From Lumbricus terrestris (Eukaryota > Annelida > Clitellata > Crassiclitellata > Lumbricidae): DNA of 64,000 nucleotides. Below are positions 44,299 through 57,439 of this stretch, piece by piece. Position 1 is the stretch's first letter. Every line of letters starts with the position of its first letter. The translations under genes and the position numbers were made by a program. Below the pieces are notes generated by a model. It ran no database searches, was not told the DNA's origin, and saw nothing but the letters and a program-made list of their open reading frames with translations. The stretch spans positions 92,245,368 to 92,309,367 of the forward strand of contig OX457036.1 in NCBI GenBank assembly GCA_949752735.1, read 5' to 3'.

Positions 44299-45720
44299 TC
44301 GTAGATACCTTCGCTCTGCCATGCAAGGTGACATGGTACGTTGTCCCTATGGCTCGAACATCGACAGTGCTACATAAAAACTTCGCTATAGTCCGTCCAT
44401 CTTTCTAGAATAAGTTACCTAGTAGGCTAGTAGTCATTATAGTCTCCGTAGTGAACTTCTTTGCCCTTTTCCGCGCGTGTTTTGACGAACATTATTTTTG
44501 TTAAACCCCTTTACGAACAAGCGAAAAACCAACTTAATTCGAACAAAGGGGGTCCAAAACAGCTTACATGAATAGTCTGGGTTTTCTGGGTTTTCTGAAG
44601 GAAATCTGGGTCTATTTTTGAAACCTCAGTGGCAACGATGATGGCCTGATGATGGCTGCGATGTAATGCTATACTATAGTAGCAGACGGTTGATCCATGG
44701 TTTGATCTTTTGTGTTTTGAAACTAATTTGGTGTAAAACTTTTTAGACATAGATTTTGGACCAGCCCGAAAGATACGAGTGTGAGGTTAGAGTGAATTTC
44801 TTCAGAAATTAAAGACTTTCTAGCCATAACACGTACTGACCCTATTCACGTCATTCGGACCTTGCGGAGCTCTTTTATTGCAGATTAATAACCTCTTAGC
44901 TGGACCACATAATTTCTCGATCATTGCCTACTGAAGATCATCATAACTTCATTTCGCGCATTTGTTTTATAAGCACGTCTACTGATGTAATATTTTATCC
45001 TTGAGTTGTGATCGTATCCGTAAATGTCCCGAACAAAATTATGTTTGCGTTGTCGCAGGCGGGTAATTGAGGGAGGTTTGAACCGCCTAATCGTTTTTTT
45101 ACCCTATAGTAGGCCTATCTAGGCCTATAGTCTTCATTGTACACCCAAACTCCGCATAAATCAACGTCTGAACCCCAGTTATTTTCTACAATTTATTATC
45201 ATTCTGTGTCAGCTTAATTACTTAAAAAAACGAATTGGTTGATTCACAAAATTGAAAGACTATATAAGCAATCCCGTCCAATGGGAGTTGGATCGATGAA
45301 AAAATTCTTGCTTATTAAGTGAAATTTGGATTGATGAAAATTCTTCTCGCTGAATAGAAGATGGATTGATGAAGTGGCAATCTTATAATTAATCAAGCTT
45401 AGATTAATTTGAAGTTGGAATGATAATAGATGTTGGGGCTTAGTGCACGTGGAGAACTTTTTTTAGTTATACTTTGATACTTTATTGCACGTTCAACTCA
45501 GGTTACATAATCATGAGCGATTTAGTACAGAACAATGCAATTAGGTGCCAGCAAAAGCTAAAAGCTTATACTATTCTGACACCTCTTCCAATTAAAAATC
45601 ATGAATGTTTTCATAGAATGCGTATAACTTAACTAGGACTTAATTAATAATGCAACAGTGATAAACCAAATAATTCATTATAGTACGAATAATGAAATAC
45701 TAATACTTATACTACAACAC
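44299..45720. other. Intergenic, mostly unassigned
   Basis: No coding features recognised. Three GGATTGATGAA-type words at about 45288-45380 belong to the dispersed motif family seen at 61284-61660. Confidence 0.4.
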
Positions 45721-45754
45721 TAAACTATTAATGCCACTAATAATATAGCAACAG

Positions 45755-45845
45755 TATTAAAATAATAATAATAGTAATAATAATAATAGTAATAATAAAA
45801 TGATAATAATGATAATGATAATAATGTCTATAATAATATTATTAT
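45755..45845. repeat. (ATA)n microsatellite
   Basis: AATAAT/AATG units over about 90 bp. Confidence 0.8.
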
Positions 45846-46369
45846 TAGAAACAGCAATGGAGTAATAACAGCAGAACTGCACCTCATCACCATAAACATC
45901 CACAGCAAGCATAATTAACAACAGAGACAGTCTGGTAAAGAATACTTCGAAAATTCACGTCAATTATAATATGCAAGTGGATCTTCGATTATTCAATAGC
46001 AGTTTGCTGTGTAAATGCCAAACAACCCTTTTAATAGTGAAAATACCTAATACAGAAAATAAAATAAAACGAGTTAATAAAAATAACACCATGGGCTTTA
46101 TAAACAATATCATCAATAGCAACGGCAGTAACACTGACACTGTTTTTATGTCAAATCATATATGGCAACAAAACATTTTTAACATCAAATAGTACTTTCT
46201 TTGAAAAAGCAAATTATCTTGTCTGTGTAATTAAACCTATTCCATCAAAGTACTACAGTCACTGCTCAAAATGGGCACTGATAAAAAATAATTTCATTCA
46301 AGAATCTAGGTCATCATCATCACCCACCTTCGCATAGCAGTGGTTTTAATCGACAGAGTTGTATTTCAA

Positions 46370-46505
46370 CAGTAGGAATCTTTTTAACTTCGATCTAAAT
46401 ATAAAAATACTGTTTTCATTTGAGATTTCTATGGGCAGGGAGTTCCACAACCGGGGTCCGGTTGCCTTCAGACAATTGTAGCGGCAAGTGGTTCGGGCAA
46501 AAGTA
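46370..46505 (-). mobile_element. LINE 3' fragment (RLWNSLP motif)
   Basis: The minus-strand frame reads RTTCRYNCLKATGPRLWNSLP, the C-terminal signature of L2/CR1-like reverse transcriptases. Confidence 0.65.
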
Positions 46506-47096
46506 GAAGCTGGATTAATGAAAATTATATAGTGTAAGTAGAAGCTGAATTGATTCTCAAACTATATGGGACCTCCAAATGATGCAGTGGGCGAATAATT
46601 TGGAGCTAAATCAAAAATATAGTTTACGGTTGGCTAATATTTCAATTGTTTACAAGAAACTACTGCCTGTGTCACGTGATATTCTATCCTCCCTGAAAGC
46701 TATCAGGGGGGATGAATTAATTTATCCCCCGGATGGAATTAACCGGTCTAGATTATCTGGAGGGATAAACCATTCTATCCCCTTTTTAGAAAAATTCGTA
46801 GGCCCTATAATTAAAAAAATTATAGGCCTACTCTAATCAAAATTTTAAGTGACTCTAATTGTTTCAGGTGTCCTAAACAATGTTCAGAGAAAGGCAACTC
46901 GAAATTATTTAGTGACTCTGAGTGTTCTTAAGTATTTACATTTTTTAAGTGCTCTAAAACCAAACCTAAAAAAATTGTCTAGTAGGAGTAAACATGCCTG
47001 TTAGTGTCATTGGTCAGAACAAAGCAGATGAAAATTAATTTGCAAAAATAAACACACGCGGAAGTGGTTTTTTCGACTTTTCTTAATTTGGGGGAT

Positions 47097-48398
47097 CGTA
47101 ATCGTAATCGTAAACTCGAAATTTCTAAAGCGCCACTCGAAAGCCAAGCGCGGGGCACCAGCTTATTCACGAGCGCTGCGTTGCGTTAGAAGGGTTGTCC
47201 GTGAGAATAGTCCGTGGTGGTCCGGGTCGAGTTACCATAGGATCAGGATCAAATGCGTTGTGTTAGAAGGGTTGTCCGTTAGAGTAGCCTAGTCCGTGGT
47301 GGTCCGGGTCGAGTTACCATAGGATCAGAGGGGCGGAACAGCTACTAAGGTGGGTGTCGTCTGGGCCGGGAATTGGAGGGTGGAGGATCAGTTGAGATAG
47401 GGTAAGAGATCGTGAAAAGGAGTGTCTTAAGTTTCGAATGAAAAACCCGAGGTGTGATGGATAGAGGAGCCTGAGGAAGGTTGTGGTGTGTGATTAGAAA
47501 TGATGATGAAGGGACTGAAAAGGATCGAAATTCAGGAGGCAGATCATTCCAAAGGCGTGGTGCTGAGATGGATATGGCTCGGTTGGAGAACTTGAGATGA
47601 CTTGTGACCGGGGGTCGAGAAAGTGTAAGGCAGGCGGATGATCGGGTAGAACGGGTAGGCTGGATGGTGAAGAGTTCGCGAAGATAACTGGGCTGGGAGC
47701 ATTGTAAAGAGTTGTAAGTTAAGGAGAGAACTTTGAAGTGGATTCGCTCTGGGATTTTCAGCCAGTGAAGAGACTTGAGGACAGGGGTGATGTGATGATG
47801 TCTGGGCGTTCTGGTGACGGCTCTAGCTAGAGAATTTTGAATGAGTTGGAGGCGCTTAAGTTGTGTGGAATCAAGGTTTAAGAACAGGGAGTTGCAGTAG
47901 TCAAGCTTTGAGTGGACGATGGACGTAGCAATTGTGGAAGCAGTTTTGAAATCAAGCATGGGTCGGATGCGTCGGAGGTCCCGGATGTGCATGAAACAGG
48001 AGCGCGGTAGGCCTAGGCTAGAGATGTGGTTAGAGAAGGAGAGATGCGAGTCGAACATTACACCAAGATTGCGAACAGGAGCATCGGAAGTAAAGGTGAG
48101 AGTTGAAGAGTTAGTCGATAGGTGTATTGAAGGGTCAGGAATTTTCTTGATTTGGTCAGGTAGGCCAAGAATAATGAACTCTGTTTTTGATGGGTTGAGG
48201 CAGAGGAGGTTTGAGGACATCCATTGAGAGATCAGATTGCCCACATTGAGAAGTTGAGCAATGGCGGTGGAGAAAGAGCCTGGGGAGAAGGATATAAAGA
48301 GTTGGGTGTCGTCTGCGTAGAGATGGTGGTCAACAGACGAGGATTTTATTAGATGACTTAAAGGAGTGGTGTAGAGGATGAAGAGCAACGGACCCAAC
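47097..48398 (-). mobile_element. 5'-truncated L2/Rex-like LINE with GGGAT target duplication
   Basis: On the minus strand the (TTACGA)n tail at 47097-47115 follows the tail motif GTGGCGCTTTAGAAATT. GGGAT flanks both sides (47092-47096, 48399-48403). The empty site is preserved in the related element at about 49568-49590. Confidence 0.85.
47345..48397 (-). pseudogene. LINE reverse transcriptase, 5'-truncated
   Basis: The 350-codon frame starts inside the palm (GPLLFILYTTPLSHLI), contains the catalytic HLYADDTQLFISF, then NPSKTEFIILG, LDYCNSLF, LHWLKIPERIHFKVL and APRLWNDLPPEFR. The fingers and endonuclease are missing because of 5' truncation, so it is dead on arrival. The frame itself has no stop, indicating a fairly young copy. 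Confidence 0.93.
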
Positions 48399-48490
48399 GG
48401 GATACGATTAATACGGGGGATACTCTATTTTGTGACACCTGCAATCGAAAAACTAGCATTTGATCAGTCTGTGGTAGCGGCCAGAGAGGC

Positions 48491-48707
48491 CAGTGGCGCA
48501 ACCAGGGGGGTGCTGGGGGGTGCTTGAGCACCCCCCAGGGCTAAAAGGTGACCCACACAATTTCTCCAAATCCGATGAGTTTTTGTATGGGGTGGGGGGG
48601 TAGGGGTCTTTCGGTCTTTTAGTCTTTCAGATTACAGATTATTCGGCGCTAAGCCTACAATAATAATTCTGAGCACCCCCTAGGAAAATGTTCTGGTTGC
48701 GCCCCTG
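48491..48707. mobile_element. hAT-type MITE with 8-bp TSD AGAGAGGC
   Basis: The termini CAGTGGCGCAACCAG and CTGGTTGCGCCCCTG are inverted repeats. AGAGAGGC is duplicated exactly at 48483-48490 and 48708-48715. Next to the ends are G-rich and C-rich runs. Confidence 0.9.
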
Positions 48708-48713
48708 AGAGAG

Positions 48714-49535
48714 GCAGTGTTTAGTGTTTTAGTCTCTCTGCTTGGTGGGGCGATTCGGGGGAAGGGTGGGGCGGGGAAAACGGCCGTTTTAGGCGGACGG
48801 CCGCTGAGCCGCAGATGTCGTCGTATTCTTAATGAATTCGCCCCCGGAGAGTAGAATATAATTATTATAGTCTCTGAAGGAGAGAATATTTCCTCTGTCG
48901 GTGAAATAAAGTAACCCCCCCGTTCAGCGTGAAATGGTTACAGTCGCGTAAAATTTATTGATGAGCAGGTTAAAGTAAATTTATTTTTTATATACTTTAC
49001 ATCAGAAAATTTCTTCCAATACCGAGTTTTAGCCAGAGGGAGACTGTTTGGGGGGGGGGGGGAAGGGGAACCTTGTATCGGCGGAGACACCTGTCACCGG
49101 TGACACCTTGTGATCAGCCTTTTTTGTGACGACCTTTCTATTTTTTGTGATGACCTTTTTAGTGTTTCGGTTAAAATCTCATAAAAAATGCCATTTTCGC
49201 CACTGAAAAACTGAGTTGCAGGAAAAACTGATGAACTTTTTTAGTCATTCGGTCCAAAACTCAGAAAAATATACTGGTGACATTTTAGATGTTCCTTCTA
49301 TAATTTACCAATATCAGCCTTACCATGCATTTTCGTGCATATCCATGCATGCATGTATACAAAATCGGTCGATGTTTTGGGAGAGAACTGTTACACGTGT
49401 ACTTTTCTGGGGGAGAAAATGGTACGTTTTTACATGTATACAACGGTTCAACGAAAACTGGTTCATGGGCGATTGGTACACGAGAGGAATTCATTCCAGG
49501 GAAACACCCCTCATAGACGTATAGATTAAACACTG
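48714..49535. mobile_element. Possible CAGTGTTTA-type element
   Basis: The left end CAGTGTTTAGTG and right end TAGATTAAACACTG match the termini of the element at 42811-44289, but no target duplication is visible. The interior carries G-runs and ACATGTAT/CATGCATG words without a gene. Confidence 0.5.
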
Positions 49536-49539
49536 TGCC

Positions 49540-49985
49540 GGTGACAAGAAATAGAGTATCCCCCGTATTAATTGTATCCCCCGAAATTAAAAAAGTCGAA
49601 AAACCGCTTCCGCGTTGTTTTTTTGGCAAATTAATTTTCATCTGCTTTGTTTTGAACAATGACTGTAACAGGTATGTTTATTCCTACTAGATAATTTGTT
49701 TTGCCCATTTTTTAGAGCACTTAAAACACTTAAGAACACTCAGAGTCACTAAATAAATTCGAGTTGACTTGCCTTACTCTGAACGTTGCTTAGGACATTT
49801 AAAACAATTAGAGTCACTTTAAATTTTGATTACAGCATAAATATTTTTATTATGCTCATTTTTCAAAAAAGAGGATAGAATGGTTTATACTCCCTGGATA
49901 GTACAGACCATTAATTCCATCCGGGGGGATAGATTAATTCATCCCCCCGGATAACTTTCAGGGGGATACTCCGTTTCGTGTCACC
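49540..49985. mobile_element. Inverted-repeat element 2 (uninterrupted copy)
   Basis: The ends GGTGACAAGAAATAGAGTATC and (complement of right) GGTGACACGAAACGGAGTATC form about 26-bp terminal repeats. It matches element 1 in opposite orientation. Internal 'attccatccggggggatagattaattcatccccccgg' is itself palindromic. Confidence 0.7.
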
Positions 49986-50430
49986 GGAAGCCAAAAGCTT
50001 CGAAACATCTGTGTTACACTGCTGACTCAGGCATTTCTTGGGTAACCCTATCCATGCATACATACTACGTGGGCTCCCTCATGCCAAAGCAGTAAGGCCT
50101 ACTCTTTGCGCCGGAGACTAAATGACCGTTTAATATCTCCGGCGGACTAGTCCTGTCTTGCACGCAGATCCTTTATAATATTATAAGGTTGAACATTTGT
50201 ACTCGTTTTAGTGCATGTAAACCTATAACAATATATTTATTTGTTTACTAAGCCAGCATTACCTTAAATAGTTAACTCCCAAATCATAAGTTTCCAGTCC
50301 TCTGTGCCTAATTTAGTGCAGATATAATTTTGTATTATTTGCAAACTACTTATGTATGTGTCATAAGTTCATAACATTGCTTTGCAATTTATTCATGCAT
50401 AATGAAATGTTTGCAGTACGTGGTTTCCAC

Positions 50431-50727
50431 ATGAGAATGATGTACATATCTGTGCTGGTTCTGATCCTTCTCAGCAGTGTCCAGATCAATGTATACGCTG
50501 TTAAAGAGAAACTGTATGTGTTAGTGCTTTTGCCAATGGAGCACGGAAATGTTCGTATCAAAAAGATTAATGAACTTGGGGCATATATTGCACTAGACTT
50601 TATTCAGGAGAACAAAATTATTGATCCAGATGAATATGAAATCGTACTAGATGTTCTGAATGATTACTGTGATGGGACTATGGCAATGGGACAAATTCTT
50701 CGTGAATTTTTCAGGAAGTCTGAACAA
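50431..50727 (+). CDS. Gene B exon 1: signal peptide and start of ectodomain
   Basis: The ATG at 50431 starts MRMMYISVLVLILLSSVQIN plus VYA, a clear signal peptide; the same frame is open upstream to an ATG at 50356, but those residues are polar and spoil the signal. The exon continues KEKLYVLVLLPMEHGN and ends FFRKSEQ before a strong donor CAA|GTAAGA, phase 0 into exon 2. The exon may begin after 'atgtttgcag' at 50416 if a 5' leader exon exists. Gene A's counterpart is outside the window. Confidence 0.85.
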
Positions 50728-50894
50728 GTAAGATCTCTGTACTGCCTTCCAGTTGACTACTCTGACATTGTCTTGTTCACAGATGTGTTGCAATAGAACT
50801 GCTCTTTTACTAAAATTATTATCTTGATTCTTGATTCATCTTATGTTGCAAGTAATCACACTAGGCCATCCAGACTGTTTATTTATAAATTATT

Positions 50895-51085
50895 TATTTG
50901 ATGTTAATTTTATGTAGTGCTTCTTCAAAGCTATTTACTCTGGAGCGCTCCCAGTCTAACCTCGGTTGCATAAGACAGTCTTAAGAAGAGGATAACATGG
51001 AGCTCTTTCCAGGTCGCAGGGCCAGTCACGGAGAAAGCACGGCGCTACCTGATTGCAGTCCATGAGTGGGGAACTATGACAATGA
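50895..51085 (-). mobile_element. LINE 3' fragment
   Basis: Tail motif 'tagtgcttcttcaaagctatttactctggagcgctcccag' with minus-strand RT-end sequence. Located in gene B intron 1. Confidence 0.6.
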
Positions 51086-51638
51086 AAGTATTAATTATGC
51101 ATCCCAGTTGACCCAATCTTTCAAGTTGAAGTTTTTTTTTATTACCCACAACAATGCATAATTGTACACGTGGCTGTACCAAACATTTAGACTGTTACCA
51201 GAGTTAGTCTGGTAGGGGAAAGAACTCGAATGAGCTTATCGTGTCCTCCCTACATAATGTTCAAAAGAATACAGGTAAACTATTTGACCGTCCCTTACAG
51301 CAAGTATAGACCTGTGGCACTATAACTTGTATCGTGTGCATCCAAACTGTTGAAATTGTGGCAAACTTGAGTCTTTTTCGACTTCCGTTTCTGACAGCGC
51401 AATACTCAGAATTCCTGAAAGCAGTTACTGAGCAGAAACAAAATGCCATTGCGATGGCAGTGACAGCTAAAAGTCTATTCAATCATTGGTGACGTCGTTT
51501 ATTCAAGTCTAGGCCTATAGGCGTAGGGAGTAAAATCTAGTTTTGAATCATATAATCTTATCAACAATTTTTAAATGGAAAATTGTTCAATAAGCTCTGC
51601 AAGAAAGATGAAAGAGCCAACTATAGTGCTGTGGGCTT

Positions 51639-52610
51639 CAGTGCCGGCGCTAGGGTATTCGAGGTCCCCCCCCAAAAAAACTTGAGGCCCCCCCATACCT
51701 TGAGCTGTCAACTCAGCAACATTTCTCATAATATAAGTGCTGAAAGACATGGTGTAAGACTTCAATAAAATTTAATGTCCCCTCCAAATTGTTAAGTTTT
51801 TTGGAATTTCCATGCTGTAATTGTAGAATTTTAAGCTGTCATCTTTACAAAAATTGCTCATTTTTCAATGCTGTTAGTTGTGGTTTAGGACTTCAGAGTG
51901 TCTTCTCTCCATTGTTTAAATTTGTCCGATTTGCCAACTGTAATGGTAGCATTTATAGGCTGTCATCTTAACAAAATTGATTATTATTGATGGGCAGTGG
52001 ATGACACTTGTGAAATATTTCTGAAATATTGGGGATACAAGCATTTCGTCCCAACCACAAATTGTGGGGCCGTGCTCCTGTCCACAGCCCCAAAGTCTCA
52101 TCTTTGGTTGAAGGACAATGCTCTATTGGTTTGCGTAATATTATTTTGTATGCCTTACGTTAAAACATAATTCAGTGCGTGGTTTCAGGAATGAACTGTC
52201 ATGAAAGGTATAATTACCAGCTACATTTGAGGCCTCTTGCAACTTGAGATCAGACACGTACCAAGGACATATGGAACCCTACACAGGCTTTAATGTTTGG
52301 GCCTCACGCAGGTTTTATTTTGAGGCCTCATCCAATTAGCAATTAGAATAAGTTACAATTTATAAACGTTGTGCTTGAGAAAGTGGCCGAAATTGCCTTA
52401 AGTAGTTTAAATGGCTTTATACTGACGCCCAAAATCAGTATGATATTTGCATTAGGTCTGCTATGGCAGTGCCATATGGCTAGTTGAGGCAATACTCCAG
52501 GCCGGATTTGTAGAGTCACAAATTGCATAATGACCAGCTAAATTTGGGGGCCCCTTTCAAACTCGGCCCCCCCCGGCCGGGGGGTACGGGGGGTGCTAGC
52601 GCCGGCACTG
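51639..52610. mobile_element. hAT-type MITE with exact 8-bp TSD GTGGGCTT
   Basis: The termini CAGTGCCGGCGCTAGGGT and GTGCTAGCGCCGGCACTG are inverted repeats. GTGGGCTT is at 51631-51638 and 52611-52618. The 972-bp interior has no transposase frame. It lies in intron 1 of gene B. Confidence 0.92.
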
Positions 52611-52618
52611 GTGGGCTT

Positions 52619-53283
52619 GTCCAGACTAACAGAGATTTACAATAATTATCTGGTTTAATATTTGTCGATTTCAAACTCATATTTACCCCATGTTTATTTT
52701 TTATAGTAAGATTAGTTAACAGTTTCACCCATATAATGACGTGCTGAAATTAATCATAAAATTTAGAGCTCGACCAGAATTTGGCCAATTCAGCTCTCAG
52801 CTATTTGAGCTCTATATATTTAGGCTGAGATATTCTGGCTCTGGCACTTTCAACCATTTATACATTGGGCCTATTTGTTTCAAAATTATAGTAATAGGTC
52901 AAAACATAAATATGTTGCATGCACTGCATTGTATGTGAATCTAATTATATGTTGTGAAAAAATGATGATGCTGTTATATGTTGCAACGTTAAAAATCACT
53001 GCTAATCAAAGAAAGATGGACACAAAGTCCATAAACTCAAAGAAAATGTATATTTCTGGAAATTTTCGCGTACCCCTTACCGGCGCCTGGCGTACCCCTG
53101 GGAGTACGCATACCACAATTTGAAAACCCATGGTATAGAGCACATTGTGGTCTCATCTGGTGCCCATGGAAATGCTAAATGGACTAATACGGGTAGTTAC
53201 ATACCAGTACACAAGAGAGCTTTGTTATTTTTAAAATCTATTTTTATGGAAATCAATGCATTTATTGAACATTTGTGATTCAG
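52619..53283. other. Gene B intron 1, 3' part
   Basis: The last 150 bp align with gene A before exon 2; the rest is unassigned. Confidence 0.5.
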
Positions 53284-53752
53284 ATATTAAGTGAGGATGA
53301 AGGACCAGAGTATGTGGCAGTTGTTATTGGTATGATATGCAATCAGGCATGTCGGTCACTTGGTTCCTTCTATGGATCTGCATGGGTGCCTGTTTTTTCG
53401 ATCGGCTGCAACTCTGATTTCCTGTCAAGCATGGTAGAACAAGATGGCTTTGCATCACTTGGTCGTGTTATGTCATCTTGGAAAACGCTTGTCGACGTCA
53501 CAGTCAAGTTGGTAAAGCATTATGGATGGAAACGCATTGCCATAATTTCATCTACTGACAAAGACTGGCGTAGCTTTGCACCTTATCTGAGGAACGAGTT
53601 GGATAAATATAATATAGACGCTGAAACAAATCACACAGTACTGGACGAGCGAGTAGTTGGCGATTTGTCAAACAGTTCGAAGGTTTACATTGAAGCTAAG
53701 AATGCGTTGGAAGCTCTGACCACTTCAGGAGACTCTTTGCCTCCTTACCACA
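53284..53752 (+). CDS. Gene B exon 2: ANF-receptor ligand-binding region
   Basis: Same length (469 nt), acceptor and donor as gene A exon 2. Of the codons that differ, about 25 change the amino acid and five are silent. Changed positions include VLTIGCNSDI to VFSIGCNSDF and the KKHDIVSE to DKYNIDAE segment, which are surface-type positions. Confidence 0.95.
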
Positions 53753-53779
53753 GTAGGTGAAAGCTTTGTATACAGGTTA

Positions 53780-54045
53780 TTATGGCCGCCGTGCACTGCG
53801 CTTTGCTGTCCATGGTGACTTAATGGTTCCTTTCACTCGCTCTGCAACAATGCTGAGGCGTTCATTCTCTGTGGTTGGTCCAACAACCTGGAATGGACTT
53901 CCCTTGACTATGCGACACCTCCCAGGCTCTTCTCAATTTCACAAACTGTTGAAGACTGTTTTCTTTCGCTTGATCTCGGCCGGGAGCGCCTCTGAGTAGG
54001 TACCTTGAAGGGGCGCTATATAAATTACGATTGATTGATTGATTG
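53780..54045 (+). mobile_element. LINE 3' end inserted after gene B exon 2
   Basis: The frame reads RRALRFAVHGDLMVPFTRS, RRSFSVVGPTTWNGLPLTMR, then the tail GGGAGCGCCTCTGAGTAGG, GGGGCGCTATATAAATTAC and (GATT)n. AGGTTA flanks it (53774-53779, 54046-54051). Gene A has the unbroken site just after exon 2, so insertion is post-duplication. Confidence 0.9.
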
Positions 54046-54406
54046 AGGTTACATGTTTACTTTAAGGATTCATTATGCATGTATATTATATTTGTTCGAG
54101 TCCTTGCTGCAGTATATGGTTGAATTGCAGTATCTGAATCTAGTATCTTCCAGTATCGCATATCTTGTTGATAACTTGCAGCACATAACATATGGTAACT
54201 GGCGAATTGACAATATGTAATTTATTGTGGCATAAAAATTGTCAAGTTGCTTTTACATGCCATTCTATTAAATGCCTGAAGATTTGATTGGTGTGTCATC
54301 TGCATAATTGATACACAACGGATTGAGCATTAGCACAAGGTAATGCTGATTCAAGCATTGAAGATTCAACAAAGACCATGGTGGTTTATAATCCTATATG
54401 AATTCG

Positions 54407-54410
<4 letters not shown>

Positions 54411-54455
<45 letters not shown>
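54411..54455. repeat. (ATC)n microsatellite
   Basis: Fifteen or so ATC units. Confidence 0.9.
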
Positions 54456-54615
54456 GGTATTATTATTGCTATTATTGTTTCTATTAATTTACGTCTTTTA
54501 CCCGAGGTTTTTATGATCCCTCAGGTGTTCATAACAATATCCGGAGATTGGAATGGTGTTACTGTGGATCTTCGCGATTACTGTGTAATCTTCGTCAAGA
54601 TTATTGTTGCTATTG

Positions 54616-55345
<730 letters not shown>

Positions 55346-55860
55346 ATAGTCAGGGCCGACCTGATTGACGAATTGCCATAATGTAATAGAAATAAAATAT
55401 ACACAGTATGTGTACACTTGCTTGTCAACTGTTGCACAATAAAGCAAGTATTTTAAGCATGGAGAATAGGCCTAATCAAGCCTCCGCCCTTTCAGGAAAA
55501 ATTGCTGCTTTTACGAAAATCAGTTATATAAGAACGTCAATGATTCAAAATTTGCTATATAATTCCTCTTGATTTAAACGTTAATAACCAGCCTGAAAAC
55601 TTGTTGAAGCGATATTGTCCTGCTTTGTTTTCAGTAGACCTACTTCCTCTCAGACCGCTCCCACTCTTTTGTCTTAGGGCACTCATGACGCGCTTGGTCC
55701 TCCATTCCTTGTGGCATCCTCAAAATTCTGTCCTGGCGCATCGTTTATATTCTGGACAATGACGACTTACGTTTTTCTGTGGGTGTTAATGTCCATCAGA
55801 CGGTATCCAGGTCTTTGTTAACAGGCCTGGTGGATGCTGCCATTAACCTTTGGATGCATG

Positions 55861-55861
55861 C

Positions 55862-55928
<67 letters not shown>

Positions 55929-55930
55929 GG
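55861..55930. repeat. (TAA)n microsatellite
   Basis: About 22 AAT units followed by GC-richer unique DNA. Confidence 0.9.
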
Positions 55931-56840
55931 GGCAGGGGCACATTCGAAAAGCAGCCACTGCCATCTTATTAACTGTTCACTCCTGATTCTTTAGGTTTTA
56001 TTTGCATGCGTTGTCATAATTGCCTTTGTGACTCGATCTCTTATAATAATAATAATAGTAATAATAATACAACGCAATAGCGTTTAGAGGGACCTTTATG
56101 CATGACACCGGGGACGATTCATAGTTGCATTTAGTACTCTTCGGAGTAGATGTTAGAATAGGAAATTGTCTGTTTTACAATAAAGGAAGTTGTTTAGTAA
56201 TAATAATAATAATAATAATAATGATGATGACGATTTCTATGGCGCCGTAACACACAAAATTAAGGGCGCCTCACATACAAAGCTAACAGCTAAATGGCGT
56301 GGCGCCCATTTAAACGGGCGAGCGGTGGTGATCAGGATCTCACCCTCAGAGTCGAGGCCATAAGACAGCAGCTATATAAAATTCCGATTACATTTACATG
56401 TACTGTCATCGGCATTAAGACCAGACTAAAGCTTCAAAATATTAGCTAGTGAAATAACAGCAAAGATTGCATTCCCAAATTCCACCCAAGTGCAGGTTTG
56501 TGATCAATCAAAGTAGGGGCAGCATGAGAGCATGAAAGAAACCGGCGGGTAGGCTAGTAGTCCTACGGAGCTGAAGCAGGTGGTATAAATGCATGAGAGG
56601 CAGATATTGGCACTGAGAGTGACCACAAAGTCAGATGAACTGGGTCTTATTACAGTTTGATCATAGTCGTTGTAACTTATAACTGTCGGATGCTGCTTCC
56701 GTCAGCTCCGCCTCCTGAGAGGCTGCATCAGATTCCTACCTTTCGAGGCTGCAAATTAAGACGGCTGTCGTTGCCTTTGTCACCTCTCAGGTTGACCGTT
56801 GTAACAGCCTGCCGTGGACGGACCGTGCCAACCCGAGATT
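55931..56840. other. Gene B intron 2, mixed repeats
   Basis: It contains further AAT runs (56045-56070, 56200-56222), and a GCGCC-rich LINE/SINE-tail-like stretch at 56232-56310. No gene seen. Confidence 0.4.
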
Positions 56841-56842
56841 TT

Positions 56843-56945
56843 GAATTATCTGAAATAGTCACCTTCGGGATTCGAACCGCGGCCCGCCACGCTCTCTTCC
56901 ACAGACGCGCGGCCGCCAGCTCTCTTACCGATGTAGCTAACGTGG
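56843..56945 (-). mobile_element. tRNA-like SINE head
   Basis: On the minus strand TTAGCTACATCGGTAAGAG (box A) and CGCGGTTCGAATCCCG (box B) are present, but they are too far apart for a standard tRNA and no closed acceptor stem is seen, so a SINE head is likelier than a tRNA gene. Confidence 0.55.
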
Positions 56946-57331
56946 ACTAACAGTATCACTGGAGTTGTCTCGATTGACATTATAGCTTACTTTATTTGGG
57001 ATACTTTACTTTTTACGCTTTCCCCATTCAACAGCTTATTCAGTTCAATACGTTTTTTGTTGGCTCTGCTCGATCATGCCTTGGAGATGATGACTTCTCC
57101 AATTATATCCCAGGTCCTGGCACCCTATGTCCTGCTGCCCATGGACTCCTGACTAATCGTTGTATGCGTGCTGCTACAGCTCAGTTCTGAAGCTTAGCTT
57201 GTGTTGAGGTTTACGGCTCAGTTAGTCTCTTCCACAGTGGTGCATACGCCATTGCCCCGAAATCTGTTTCAGGGTCAGAGTGCCATTGATGCGGTACTAA
57301 GATATCCAACCTGTGTGCTGTTTATTTGCAG

Positions 57332-57439
57332 TTTTTGTGTTCTTGATGTATGATGTTCAAGTGCTTGCATGTCTTATGGCTGCTCAGGATCTCGGTTTAA
57401 TAGCTACCAGAGCGTTTATAGCCTATGGCTATTCAGTGG
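57332..57439 (+). CDS. Gene B exon 3
   Basis: Same borders and length (108 nt) as gene A exon 3. It encodes FVFLMYDVQVLACLMAAQDL, then GLIATRAFIAYGYSV. Confidence 0.93.

Larger units (their letters stand above)
46669..48439. mobile_element. Inverted-repeat element 1, split by a LINE
   Basis: The left end GTGTCACGTGATATTCTATCC and right end GGGGGATACTCTATTTTGTG..CACC resemble, in inverse order, the ends of the element at 49540-49985. The whole of 46669-47096 is an inverted, diverged copy of 49560-49985. A LINE (47097-48398) interrupts it; the second copy shows the uninterrupted sequence. Confidence 0.7.

Noticed and set aside
49216..49659. Overlapping 100-124 codon ORFs on both strands
   Set aside because: They are mutual shadows in a transposon-derived stretch with palindromic ACATGTAT/CATGCATG words; no domain recognised.
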